A DNA stretch of 46,741 nucleotides. Origin: Achromobacter agilis. Lineage in GTDB: Bacteria > Pseudomonadota > Gammaproteobacteria > Burkholderiales > Burkholderiaceae_B. Below the pieces are notes generated by a model that was given only the letters and a program-made list of their open reading frames with translations, ran no database searches and was not told where the DNA came from. The translations under genes and the position numbers were made by a program. The DNA is taken from the NCBI RefSeq assembly GCF_900496965.1, contig NZ_UFQB01000038.1, forward strand, positions 1-46,741. The letters are read 5' to 3'. Below are positions 16,546 through 25,104 of the stretch, in pieces (position 1 is the first letter of the stretch; each line of letters begins with the position of its first letter).

Positions 16546-16569
16546 AGCCAGGGGCGGATGGTCCTGGCT
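16546..16569. terminator. Weak hairpin between convergent SDR and RlmN-like genes
   Basis: AGCCAGG (16546-16552) pairs with CCTGGCT (16563-16569), a perfect 7-bp stem that overlaps the last base of the RlmN-like stop codon. No T-run follows, so the terminator call is tentative. Confidence 0.25.
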
Positions 16570-17624
16570 TAGGCGATTTCCGGCCTTGCAGTGCGCTTTC
16601 TGCGCAGTTCGACCACCTGCTCCGCGCCAACGGCCCGAGCGCGCAACTGCCCACAGCCTCCATCCACATCCTGCCCGGCGCTATTTCTCACCTTGGTCAG
16701 CACGCCCCGGCTTTGCAGGGAGCGGACGATCTCGCGGATGCGCTCGGTATCGGGGCGCTGGTAGTCATCCCCTTCAAGGCTATTGAAGGGGATGACGTTG
16801 AGCACGCCGTACTTGCCCTTGAGCAGACGCACGACGCCATCGAGTTCATCGTCGCCGTCGTTGATGCCCTTGAGCAGCGTCCATTGGTACTGGATCGGAT
16901 AGTCGGTGTCGCGCGCGTATCTCTCGCCCAGTTCGATCAGTTCTTCCGGCGCAATTTTCGGCGCGCGCGGCAGCAGGTCTGCGCGCAGTTCGGCCTTGGT
17001 CGTGTGCAGCGACAGTGCCAGCGCGGGCTTGACGCGTTGTCGCGGCAGGGCCTCGAACACGCGCACGTCGCCCACGGTGGAGAACACGAGATTCTTGTGG
17101 CCGATATTGCCTTCGGTGCCGAGCAGGTCGATGGCTTCGAGCACGTTGTCGAGGTTGTGCGCCGGTTCACCCATGCCCATGAAAACGACTTTCTTCACCG
17201 CGCGCAGACGCCGCGCCAGCACGACCTGGGCCAGGATTTCCATGCTGGTGACCTGGCGGATCAGGCCGCTCTTGCCGGTCATGCAGAAGCGGCAGCCGAC
17301 CGCGCAGCCGACCTGGGTGGAGACGCAGAGCCCGTCGCGCGGCAACAGCACGCTTTCCACCATCTGCCCGTCGGCAAGTTCCACGAGCAAGCGTGAGCCG
17401 TCGTTGCCGGCGTGTTCGGAGCGGATGCGGGCGAGGCCGTCCAGTTCCGCCGTCAAGGTGGGCACGGCGTCGCGCAGCGCCAAAGGCAGAAAGTGCTCGG
17501 CGCTACGCCGCCGCGTGCCGGTGTCGAGCGCTTGCCCTTTCAGCCAGACGCGCAGGACCCGGCCACGATGGACGGGCAGGGCGCCGAAAGCGGCGAGGCG
17601 TTGGTCGAAGTCGGAGTAGCGCAT
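16569..17624 (-). CDS. RlmN/Cfr-family radical SAM RNA methyltransferase
   Basis: A 351-residue radical SAM enzyme. The iron-sulfur cluster motif is Cys107, Cys111, Cys114 (CAVGCRFCMTGKSG). The C-terminal methyl-carrying Cys324 lies in DVDGGCGQLRA, and a Glu before SVLLP (about residue 90) fits the RlmN catalytic position. VVFMGMGEPAHNLDNV is also diagnostic. RlmN makes 2-methyladenosine in 23S rRNA position 2503 and some tRNAs; Cfr modifies C8 of the same base. The protein is somewhat shorter than E. coli RlmN (384), mainly at the N-terminus, so it may be a paralogue rather than the housekeeping enzyme, which usually sits in a different context. It is a monocistronic gene convergent with the SDR. 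Confidence 0.85.
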   Translation of the reverse strand: MRYSDFDQRLAAFGALPVHRGRVLRVWLKGQALDTGTRRRSAEHFLPLALRDAVPTLTAELDGLARIRSEHAGNDGSRLLVELADGQMVESVLLPRDGLCVSTQVGCAVGCRFCMTGKSGLIRQVTSMEILAQVVLARRLRAVKKVVFMGMGEPAHNLDNVLEAIDLLGTEGNIGHKNLVFSTVGDVRVFEALPRQRVKPALALSLHTTKAELRADLLPRAPKIAPEELIELGERYARDTDYPIQYQWTLLKGINDGDDELDGVVRLLKGKYGVLNVIPFNSLEGDDYQRPDTERIREIVRSLQSRGVLTKVRNSAGQDVDGGCGQLRARAVGAEQVVELRRKRTARPEIA

Positions 17625-17900
17625 GGGGGGCGCATTTTATCCTGTGCCTGGAACGGACTGCCGGAGGGTAGGTGGTCTCGCTGGCGACTATTGCGGAGAT
17701 TTTGAAGGTCGATAACTGCTGCGTGGTCTCTTATCGGCCAGGAACGGTCGCTGGCCCCTACGGCCGAGAGTTTGCTAAACCTAAAGTGATCAGCGCACAA
17801 ATGCGAAACGCACGGCCCCGGCCTATATCGGCCACCACCGCGCCGCATATTGGCAACTCGCCTGCGAATTCAGCCGCGTCGGGCACACGGAAGCGTCACG
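17625..17900. other. Intergenic region without a recognisable gene
   Basis: About 276 bases between the RlmN-like start and the outer-membrane gene stop. Base composition shifts here towards the lower GC of the accessory region. A small hairpin GGCCAG/CTGGCC (17736-17756, 9-base loop) is the only structure I can see; no promoter or coding remnant could be assigned. Confidence 0.5.
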
Positions 17901-18704
17901 TTAATTCGGAAACTGCATATTCAAACCCATGTAGATCTGCCAATCGGGCTGTCCCGGGCCCCGACTTGCTACGGCAAACTGAGGCTCAAAAAATAGGTTG
18001 TAGACGGTCTTCTGACGTTTAAAGACCTGGCCGATCCCTATCCCCAGCGGCACGCTATACCCATCGTTCTTCAAGTTGTAAGTCCAGACCGGCGCCGCGC
18101 GCAGATAGGTGCCACCACCGAGCTGATACATCGCGAAAGGCTGCAAGGCGACCAAGTTCGCGTCTTCGCGTCGGCTGGAACCGGCAAAGCTGCTCTGCCA
18201 AGACAGCAGATAGCCGTACTGGAACTTCGGTGAACTGGCATCGAACAATACGTTGACCAGGCCGGCCGACCACTTTTCGCTGCCCACCTCTTTCTTGGTC
18301 GCCGTAGGCGCAGTGATCTGCGGCCCAATGCCAAAGCTGACGGCGGGGTTCCCGGTATCTATGAGATAGGCAGTGAAGATATTCAAGTCACCAATGCCCG
18401 TCTTGTGGCTGTTGTCCACTGGGAACGTATTCACAGGGAGCGAGGCCCGCATCAGCCAATTGCTTTTGGATATGGAGAATGGTTGGGCATAACGCAGCCA
18501 GAACTGGTTGGCGGTATCGCCGGATTCCGTCTGCCTGCCGATGTAATAGTTCTGGATGTTGAAGGCCGTCATATTGGCCAGCGGATTGTTGGCCTGCGCC
18601 GCAGAGTCGGCGGCGCCTGTTTGAGCTGACACTTCCAGAGAGATCGCTACCGATACGCTAGCGACCGCAACCATGACGGCGAACCTAATCAAAGCTGTGT
18701 TCAT
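17901..18704 (-). CDS. Outer-membrane beta-barrel protein (phenol-degradation MetA-like/transporter type)
   Basis: A 267-residue secreted protein. The signal peptide (ALIRFAVMVAVASVSVAISL) ends after SAQT near residue 27. The rest alternates polar and aromatic residues in short strands (FWLRYAQPFSI, LNIFTAYLIDTG, FQYGYLLSWQSSF, IYMGLNMQFPN) and ends in Phe-Pro-Asn, as expected for a small outer-membrane barrel. It resembles proteins annotated as MetA-pathway-of-phenol-degradation putative outer-membrane transporters. I chose the ATG at 18704 because the signal peptide begins there. It is third in a likely operon with the two DUF1254/DUF1214 genes, and may pass their substrate or product across the outer membrane, which is inference. 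Confidence 0.65.
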   Translation of the reverse strand: MNTALIRFAVMVAVASVSVAISLEVSAQTGAADSAAQANNPLANMTAFNIQNYYIGRQTESGDTANQFWLRYAQPFSISKSNWLMRASLPVNTFPVDNSHKTGIGDLNIFTAYLIDTGNPAVSFGIGPQITAPTATKKEVGSEKWSAGLVNVLFDASSPKFQYGYLLSWQSSFAGSSRREDANLVALQPFAMYQLGGGTYLRAAPVWTYNLKNDGYSVPLGIGIGQVFKRQKTVYNLFFEPQFAVASRGPGQPDWQIYMGLNMQFPN

Positions 18705-18775
18705 TACATACCCCGAATCGATAGCGGGCCATTGCTTCGGCTCATCGACCGATGGTCGAAGGCCGCAGCGTGGAA

Positions 18776-20266
18776 TCATTTGACCTTGACCACGTCGTCC
18801 GGCTTCCACGTCTGGTCGTAGAAGGCGTCTTGGGCACCATACAAGCGCAGGGCAACAAGGAAATGACGAGAGGGAATCGTTTGGATGAACGCGGTTTCGG
18901 CGACGCCCTCAGGCTTTTCTGGTCCAAACCAGATCTCTACAGAGCCATCAGACTGCTTGGGAATGTCGTAATAGCCATTGGTCGACGGCAGCAATTGCTT
19001 GGTTTGCGGCATCGTGCCGTCGGTGATGTTGTACGCGGTGACCGCCCAGAATAGAGCCGCGGGTGGATTTGGCGGCAACCGCAATTTGTAGGTGTGGCTG
19101 CCCTCCAGGAAGTTGCCCTCTTGATCTCGCGCCGTGAAGGGGTACTTTGAGCCAGCCCCGGTGGTATGCATGACCATAGCGGGCGCGGAGGAATAGGCAA
19201 ACTGAAAGAAATTCGCGCGCTGATTGACGTCCAGATAGCTATCCTGCATCCATTCAGCCGTTCCGCCAGCCCACGTGTTTTCGTAATATCGATCCTTGTA
19301 ATACAGATTGCGCTTATCCTCGCGCCCCAACTGTCGATTCGCCAAAATCATCTTAGGCGCGGTTTCTACCGCCTTTTTCAGCAGTTCATCCTGCCGCGCG
19401 GTGGGCTTGAAGGGCTGACCCTTGATAATGCCGATGGACGCCAGCACACCGCGCAATTCCGGATCGATGGCCTCCACCGGCTCGTAGTCAACGAACTCCT
19501 TCAGTTTGGTCCAATAAGTACTGTCGATGGGATACATCATGTTGATCTGCTTGGCGCTCGCGTCCGGAAAACTCATCGGCTTGATGTCCTTTTCCGTCGC
19601 CCACAACGGATAGACCCTCGTCGTCTCAGCATTCTTCACCGCAGGCGTTGGATCGGGCTTGCCATCACCCTTGGCCATCACCGTGCGGAAAAACAAGAAG
19701 ACGTTGTATGTCGGTGATTTGAAAGCGAAGTAGCTAGCGGGCACATGCCCCTCGTAATCTGGGGGCAAAAGCAAATAAAGGCCGCCTCGGGCCCGGTCCG
19801 GCCCGATAGCGCCAACGTCCGTAATGGTGCGCTGAAAGAAGTCGGTGAACATGCCAATGACATTCGGAGGCGCATTCACCACGAGCGGGCCGGTCTTCTT
19901 CAGATCTAGGTAGCTCATGGAATAGATGACGTCAGCATTTGGCGTGGGCACCATCGTCCGTGAATCCATACGCTGCTTCCAGATGGGGAGCACGTTGTAG
20001 CCGGCGCCAAATTCCTTCTCCGACCCGTCGCGCATGCCAATCACGTTCAGCGCCGGCAGCATGGTCATGTAGGCATGCACGGCGCGCTGGTAGTAGAGCT
20101 CGTCGCGCAGGCTTTCGGCTTCGCTGGGATCCAGCCAGTTGCCATTGTTGACTTGCTGGACGAGCGGCGACATGGGTAGCTGGCCCTGCGGAGGAGCCGC
20201 CATGGCCGGCGGAAAGGAGGCCAGCAAAATGCCGGCCGTCAACGTGAGCTTGGGCAATACGGGCAT
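18776..20266 (-). CDS. Secreted DUF1254/DUF1214 protein (first of two)
   Basis: A 496-residue exported protein. The signal peptide ends near Ala23 (PPAMAAPPQG). An N-terminal DUF1254 part includes YYQRAVHAYMTMLPALNVIGM, MVPTPNADVIYSMSYLDLKKTGPLVV and GLYLLLPPDY; a C-terminal DUF1214 part includes KYPFTARDQEGNFLEGSHTYKLRLP, PALFWAVTAY-like sequence and DGSVEIWFGPEKPEG. The function of these domains is unknown; the two-domain form is standard. It lies 86 bases after its paralogue and 71 before the outer-membrane gene, all on one strand. Periplasmic location is inferred from the signal peptide. It is not a close duplicate of its neighbour, and probably acts with it. Confidence 0.85.
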   Translation of the reverse strand: MPVLPKLTLTAGILLASFPPAMAAPPQGQLPMSPLVQQVNNGNWLDPSEAESLRDELYYQRAVHAYMTMLPALNVIGMRDGSEKEFGAGYNVLPIWKQRMDSRTMVPTPNADVIYSMSYLDLKKTGPLVVNAPPNVIGMFTDFFQRTITDVGAIGPDRARGGLYLLLPPDYEGHVPASYFAFKSPTYNVFLFFRTVMAKGDGKPDPTPAVKNAETTRVYPLWATEKDIKPMSFPDASAKQINMMYPIDSTYWTKLKEFVDYEPVEAIDPELRGVLASIGIIKGQPFKPTARQDELLKKAVETAPKMILANRQLGREDKRNLYYKDRYYENTWAGGTAEWMQDSYLDVNQRANFFQFAYSSAPAMVMHTTGAGSKYPFTARDQEGNFLEGSHTYKLRLPPNPPAALFWAVTAYNITDGTMPQTKQLLPSTNGYYDIPKQSDGSVEIWFGPEKPEGVAETAFIQTIPSRHFLVALRLYGAQDAFYDQTWKPDDVVKVK

Positions 20267-20352
20267 GTAGAGGCTCCTGAGAATGGCGCGACCATGGCGC
20301 CAATGCTGTCAATCGGACTGGGTTTGCAATCCTGCGTCGCCGCCAGACGCGT

Positions 20353-21816
20353 TCATTCAACCTTTTTGACGACCGGCGGCTTCCAACTGCCGTCCAATAT
20401 GCCCTTCTCGCCCCAATAGGCCCGGATGTAGAGCGAAAAGGTTTCGGTGGGCGAAGGCAGCCAGTTGGCCTCCTTGTTCTTGCCCGGCGACGTCGGCCCG
20501 ACATAGATCGTAAGCGAGCCGTCCGGTCCGCGTACCAGATCCTTGTTCTTGGTGCCCAACGAGTACCGATTCAAGTCGTTTGGACTGAAAAGATGATGCT
20601 TGTTATACAGCGTGAGCGACCAAAAGCCCTTGACCGGCGGCAGTTGCCCCGAAGCGAAGGTAATCTCGTACCGTTGACCGCCGTCCAGCTGAATTCCCTT
20701 GGCGTCCATGTCGGTATAGAAGTACTGCGTTTCGATGGGCCGGTTGTCGAACATGTTCGACTTCGCCGTACCCGTCCGATTGAAGTAATCTACCCCGGTC
20801 TGGGCATTGTTTACCGAACGGTTCCAGTTGTTGCCAGCCGGCGCGCCATTGTGCTTCCACTGGAAAAACGGCGCGATCACCTGTTCCTCCGTTTCCTTCG
20901 CGACCTGCATCAACGCTTCCTTGATGGCCGGGTCCTTTGCTGCGGCGGCCATCACCGCGCGGAACTGCGCGTACATGGCCTCTTCGCCCGGAAGCGGCGG
21001 CACCATGTCGAGCACTTGGCCGAACTGATCGAAGAACCGCTCCGGAACCACCCAGCGGGTTTCTCCCACGCTGGCGCTGTCCGGGGTGGGGTTGGGGATG
21101 TCGGCAGTCGCCTTCCAGTCGATGGACTTCATCTTGCCGTTGAAGTCTTTCAGCGGATAAAAGACCACCTGGTTGATCTTCTTCTGGATGGCCTGCCGGT
21201 CTTGGTCCGTGTCATCCATGAAGATGCGCGGAATGACGTTGGCCAGCGCTGTCGGGCTGCGAATAACGGCCTGCACGCCCTCGGGCTTCTTGCCTTTCCA
21301 ATTTGGCCCCACCAACAAGTAGAAGCCGGGCTTGCTCTTGTAGGGTTTGCCCAGTTCCCCGAATTGATTGGTGCGGTGATCATAGAGCGCATAGACCCAG
21401 AACCGCTCCCCGAAATCAGGCACTTGGGCAATGACCGGCTCTTCGTCCAGTGAGAAGAACCCAAGCCCGTAGACCACGTCCTGGTTAGGGCACGTGACGA
21501 ATGTTTCGCTGGGTTCAATGTAGTCGTGCAGCATGCCGACCTGCCCACGCGGGGCAACGGGCAAAATTCCGCCAAGCAGGCCGGGACGCGGGGCCTTGGT
21601 TATGCGATCGTTCCGATTGAGCATATTCACCATCGGCCAGCCCCACACGTACGCCATGCGACCGATCGCTTGAGCGTATTCGGGATGCATGATCACGTTG
21701 GGAGAGGGCTGCGTCTGCGGTGTGGCCTCTTGCTTCTGCGCCGCACCAGAGAGAAATGGAAACGCGCTCGCGAAAAAAAACGCAGTAGAGAGTATTGCGA
21801 CTCGTTGCTTGATCAT
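20353..21816 (-). CDS. Secreted DUF1254/DUF1214 protein (second of two)
   Basis: A 487-residue protein starting at the ATG preceded by GAGGAA. The signal peptide covers about 26 residues (ILSTAFFFASAFPFLSGAAQ). DUF1254 features are YAQAIGRMAYVWGWPMVNMLNR and TFVTCPNQDVVYGLGFFSLDEEPVIAQVPDF in part; the DUF1214 end has GFWSLTLYNKHHLFSPNDLNRYSLGTKN and DGSLTIYVGPTSPG. An open frame extends 40 codons upstream without a ribosome-binding site and was not used. It is probably the first gene of the operon and is divergent from an AraC-type regulator. GC content is visibly lower than in the flanking core genes, a sign of acquisition. Confidence 0.85.
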   Translation of the reverse strand: MIKQRVAILSTAFFFASAFPFLSGAAQKQEATPQTQPSPNVIMHPEYAQAIGRMAYVWGWPMVNMLNRNDRITKAPRPGLLGGILPVAPRGQVGMLHDYIEPSETFVTCPNQDVVYGLGFFSLDEEPVIAQVPDFGERFWVYALYDHRTNQFGELGKPYKSKPGFYLLVGPNWKGKKPEGVQAVIRSPTALANVIPRIFMDDTDQDRQAIQKKINQVVFYPLKDFNGKMKSIDWKATADIPNPTPDSASVGETRWVVPERFFDQFGQVLDMVPPLPGEEAMYAQFRAVMAAAAKDPAIKEALMQVAKETEEQVIAPFFQWKHNGAPAGNNWNRSVNNAQTGVDYFNRTGTAKSNMFDNRPIETQYFYTDMDAKGIQLDGGQRYEITFASGQLPPVKGFWSLTLYNKHHLFSPNDLNRYSLGTKNKDLVRGPDGSLTIYVGPTSPGKNKEANWLPSPTETFSLYIRAYWGEKGILDGSWKPPVVKKVE

Positions 21817-21895
21817 GCCGTTCCTCGGTTGGGATGCGAATCGGGGACCTAATGGACGGATTTCTAAGTCGAACGCCATTATTCTTACCGGCGAC

Positions 21896-21943
21896 GGAAG
21901 GTGAAGTCCATGGTAATTTTGGCAATAACTCTTCACGCCTTCC
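21896..21943. promoter_or_regulatory. Imperfect inverted repeat in the DUF1254/AraC divergent region
   Basis: GGAAGGTGAAG (21896-21906) and CTTCACGCCTTCC (21931-21943) are complementary apart from a two-base bulge. They lie just before the AraC-type start, in the 137-base divergent region. This is a plausible binding site for the regulator or a leader hairpin; no promoter elements were clear enough to assign. Confidence 0.35.
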
Positions 21944-21953
21944 GAGAGAAACC

Positions 21954-22865
21954 ATGGAGTTGCACCGTTTCGAATCGTTCGGACAGTTCGAGAATGCGGT
22001 CGTCAATGTCGACCTGAAGGTGCGTCTACTGGGCACTAAGGACGGAAGATGGCGGCTCGGACATACCGATGTTGGCGGCATCACCGTTCAGCAGGGCATG
22101 GAGACGGTTCCAAATCTGTGCGAGGCCTCTGGCTGGCCCACACATTTGATGTTCTTGTTGTCTCCGGGACGGCCTAGCGCCACCTGGTTGAACGGCGTTC
22201 CGTTTGCTGACGGCAAGGTGGGCGTTCTTGCGCCCAGACGAGGGTTTGTCTTCCGAGCGGCAGGGCCTAACGAATGGACAACTATCGCCCTGCCCCTGGC
22301 TTCATGGCTGTTGAATGCGGATAACGAAGCGGGCAGGATATTGCGCGGCTGGACCCGATCAACGCAGATGTTGGACGCGACGCCGAGTGCGATTGAGACG
22401 CTGAAACACGCGGCTTTGATCGCGTCGGCCCCATGCACGCCCACCGCAACCGGCCGCTTGCTAATCGAGAACGCCATCGTGGCCCTTGTGCACTCGCGCC
22501 GCCAGCGATCGGCAGCGATCGGACGCCCAGGCGTCTCGCCTCACGCGTTGTGCGATGCCACGCTAGACCTATTCGATCTGATGGACGGGACCGCCTCGGA
22601 TGCCGAAAGGCTTGATGGCTTGCCGCTCGGACGAAGATCATTGAGAAGCTTCTTCCACAACTGCTTTGGTTTAGGCCCCGTGCAGTACCTCCACTTGAGG
22701 CGTCTGCACGCAATACATTGGGCCTTGCTGAATGCGGCCCGAGGCAACGCTTCAATTGCCGAGACGTTCGAGCTGCATGGCTATGCGTACTCTTCCTATG
22801 CCCTGGGGCAATATCGCCGCATTTTTGGAGAGGCACCGTCGGCCACGCGTGAAAGAAGGCGATGA
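21954..22865 (+). CDS. AraC-type regulator, likely controller of the DUF1254 operon
   Basis: A 303-residue regulator. The C-terminal region (LPLGRRSLRSFFHNCFGLGPVQYL and ASIAETFELHGYAYSSYALGQYRRIFGEAPS) fits two AraC helix-turn-helix units, ending in the expected FGE.P motif. The N-terminal part lacks a recognisable ligand domain but has features of the broad AraC/EutR-like group. Start at 21954, with GAGAGAAA upstream, is preferred over an ATG 40 codons earlier. Divergent from the DUF1254-DUF1254-outer-membrane operon, so it most likely regulates it. Lower GC than core genes. Confidence 0.78.
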   Translation: MELHRFESFGQFENAVVNVDLKVRLLGTKDGRWRLGHTDVGGITVQQGMETVPNLCEASGWPTHLMFLLSPGRPSATWLNGVPFADGKVGVLAPRRGFVFRAAGPNEWTTIALPLASWLLNADNEAGRILRGWTRSTQMLDATPSAIETLKHAALIASAPCTPTATGRLLIENAIVALVHSRRQRSAAIGRPGVSPHALCDATLDLFDLMDGTASDAERLDGLPLGRRSLRSFFHNCFGLGPVQYLHLRRLHAIHWALLNAARGNASIAETFELHGYAYSSYALGQYRRIFGEAPSATRERRR

Positions 22866-23004
22866 GGCAGGGGGACTGCATTCTACTAAACATTGTGGCC
22901 CAGCTTTCGCGTATGACGTGGTTTCGTCAAACGCCGCCTATGGGGCGGAGAGCGCCCCTGCGTAGGAGCACACTGAATCTCCCTTTACTGAAATGGAGAT
23001 TGTC

Positions 23005-23631
23005 ATGGAATCCGCGAATGTGGCCGTTGGCCGTCGTGTGCCATGGAACAAGGGAAAGCTGACCGGGCAGAAGCCGCCCCTAAAGCTCCGAGAAATTTGG
23101 GCAATTCGAATGAGGCTTCAGATGGCTTCGAACACCCGGGAACTCGCGATGTTCAATCTCGCAATTGATAGCAAGCTTCGAGCGTGCGATCTTACGAGAT
23201 TGCAGGTACAGGACATCCGTCACGGAAGCCATGTTGCCGCGCGAGTTACCGTCATGCAACAGAAGACCCAGCGTCCGTTCCAATTCGAGATTACGGAGCA
23301 AACCCGTGAGAGCCTTGAAGCATGGATCGAGGCGCGAGGGCTAAAGGCGGCGGATTTTCTGTTTCCGAACCGGTTGCATACGTCGCCACATCTATCGACG
23401 CGGCAGTACGCCCGGATTGTGCATCGCTGGGTCGCATCGATTGGCCTAGACGATACCGCATATGGAACCCACACTATGCGCCGTACAAAAGCCTCTCTGA
23501 TCTACCGCAGGACGAAGAATCTTCGGGCTGTACAGCTCCTGCTCGGGCATACGAAGCTGGAAAGCACAGTTCGCTACCTTGGCATAGAGGTTGACGATGC
23601 TCTTGAGATGGCTGAACAAACAGAGGTTTGA
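23005..23631 (+). CDS. Short tyrosine recombinase/phage-type integrase
   Basis: A 208-residue protein that is nearly only the catalytic domain. The active-site set is complete: Arg59 (KLRACDLTRL), Lys87 (QQKTQRP), His156 and Arg159 (THTMRRTKAS), His182 (LLGHTKLESTVRYLG) and Tyr191. The opening VPWNKGKLTGQKPPLK is shared by a widespread group of solitary short integrases. The usual N-terminal core-binding domain is missing, so it is either a minimal recombinase or part of a small element. GGAG lies before the ATG at 23005; an ATG 12 bases earlier has no such site. A long hairpin follows the stop. It sits in the middle of the accessory region. Confidence 0.88.
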   Translation: MESANVAVGRRVPWNKGKLTGQKPPLKLREIWAIRMRLQMASNTRELAMFNLAIDSKLRACDLTRLQVQDIRHGSHVAARVTVMQQKTQRPFQFEITEQTRESLEAWIEARGLKAADFLFPNRLHTSPHLSTRQYARIVHRWVASIGLDDTAYGTHTMRRTKASLIYRRTKNLRAVQLLLGHTKLESTVRYLGIEVDDALEMAEQTEV

Positions 23632-23638
23632 TGCATCC

Positions 23639-23666
23639 TGGCCGGCGAGCGGTCGCTTGCCGGCCA
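23639..23666. terminator. Strong 13-bp hairpin after the integrase
   Basis: TGGCCGGCGAGCG and CGCTTGCCGGCCA are complementary with one G-T pair and only GT between them, eight bases after the integrase stop. Only four A residues follow, so it is not a classical U-tract terminator on the plus strand. It may be a terminator, or a recombination or attachment-type palindrome linked to the integrase. Confidence 0.5.
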
Positions 23667-23836
23667 AAAGCAGGCGCTCCCCAATTGCCTGCACTACCGC
23701 GGCCAAGGCCAATACGAGCACGCTGGCATCTCGAATTCAGTAGTATTTGCCAACTCACTGCTGCGTATGCACGTCACCCATCATCGACCCGAATCATTCC
23801 GGTGCGCCAAGGACGGCGCTCATCAACGAAAGCAAC

Positions 23837-24763
23837 ATGCACCGACGCCTTCCACATGCCGTATTGATCGCTCTCTGGACCAGCCTCGGCTCCTCTATCG
23901 CTCCCACGTACGCCCAGGCCCCATCGACGCCAAAGGTGCAGTCTGGCGACGGGCACCCCTACGAGATTACCGACAGCGAGGTATGGGACGTGCCCGATCC
24001 CGTTTCCAACCGCGGCTACCAAGTCTTCGTTGCGTTGCCACCGTCCTACGCCACGCAGCCACAGCGACGCTACCCCGTGCTGTATGTGACGGACGCCGAC
24101 TACGCCTTCCCGATCATTCGGCAGCTAGGGCGCCGCCTGAATGTTGAAGGCCCACAGATCGAGGAATTCATTCTCGTCGGCTTATCTTATGGAAAGGGCG
24201 AGGACGGCAGAGTCAGCCGCCAGCGTGATTACACGCCGACACCAAACGGCCCAAGTACGGCATCACCCAATTCGATACATGGTCATGCGCGCGCCTATCA
24301 ACAGTATCTGCGCGATCAGGTAAAGCCCTTCATCAACGCTCGGTATCGCGCAGACCCTGCCAGAGCGATCTTTCTGGGCCACTCCTACGGCGCGCTCCTT
24401 GGGATGCAGGTGCTTTTCACCGATCCTGGCTTGTTCAGCAGCTATATCCTCGGCAGCCCTTCTATCTGGTACGACAAGCGATATGCCTTGAAGCTCGAGG
24501 CAAGCTACGCCAAGCAGAATCACGACCTGAGGGCGAATGTCTACCTTTATGTCGGTGCCTATGAGGCTTTGCGCAAAGGTGATCGACGCTACAACCAGAC
24601 GGTGGACATGGTTGCCGACAACCGCGCATTGGAAGCGGCGCTGCTGAGCAGAAAATACTCCAGCTTGAAACTAAAGTCAGCGATCTTGAACGACGAAGAT
24701 CATCTTACCGTCGCACCCCGAGGCTTCACGCAGGGGTTGAAGTACCTGCTGCCAGTGCGCTGA
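23837..24763 (+). CDS. Secreted alpha/beta-hydrolase esterase (Fes/IroE-like)
   Basis: A 308-residue exported esterase. The signal peptide ends near Ala28 (PTYAQA). The nucleophile elbow is GHSYG (Ser183), the following GSPSIWYDKRY is typical of the Fes/IroE (esterase PF00756-type) group, and the catalytic His is likely in NDEDHLTV near the C-terminus. Group members hydrolyse trilactone siderophores or simple esters. The open frame extends 30 codons upstream; the ATG at 23837 fits the signal peptide. A TonB siderophore receptor cassette begins about 0.9 kb downstream on the other strand, so a role in siderophore processing is possible, but no close link is proven. Confidence 0.8.
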   Translation: MHRRLPHAVLIALWTSLGSSIAPTYAQAPSTPKVQSGDGHPYEITDSEVWDVPDPVSNRGYQVFVALPPSYATQPQRRYPVLYVTDADYAFPIIRQLGRRLNVEGPQIEEFILVGLSYGKGEDGRVSRQRDYTPTPNGPSTASPNSIHGHARAYQQYLRDQVKPFINARYRADPARAIFLGHSYGALLGMQVLFTDPGLFSSYILGSPSIWYDKRYALKLEASYAKQNHDLRANVYLYVGAYEALRKGDRRYNQTVDMVADNRALEAALLSRKYSSLKLKSAILNDEDHLTVAPRGFTQGLKYLLPVR

Positions 24764-25093
24764 ACCCTCATATGGCTGACTCAAAACCCCTGGTCGATCG
24801 ACACCGACCGCGAATCCGGCCCAGTTTCCCTTTCCCATCTCTACCAGATAGACCGCGCCCGCTACGCCATCCAGACCATCGCCCGCATGGTCGGCAATAG
24901 CGCGTCCGAACCTGACGCAACGGGCTCGTTGCCCTTGGACGCCTGGACGGTGGCTGCATTGATGGGGGGCGTGGAGGGCCTCTGCGAGCACATGGGCACG
25001 TTGACCGACGCCATGTTGGAACAAGCGCTGCAAGATGAGGACAACGCGGGGCTAGACGGCGCAACGCACGATGCGCCGGCGTCGATCCAGTAG
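24764..25093 (+). pseudogene. 5'-truncated remnant of an unknown gene family
   Basis: The frame is open from the esterase stop to TAG at 25091, but the first in-frame ATG is only at 24887. The readable peptide includes DTDRESGPVSLSHLYQIDRA, YAIQTIARMVGNSASEP, LDAWTVAALMGGVEGLCEHM and EQALQDEDNAGLDGATHDAP. I do not recognise the family. The coherent protein-like sequence before the ATG suggests that the true start was lost. A second, more damaged copy of its tail lies at 31103-31174. It may be a short gene using the internal ATG (68 residues), but a remnant fits better. Confidence 0.55.
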
Positions 25094-25104
25094 CGACGAA
25101 GAGG

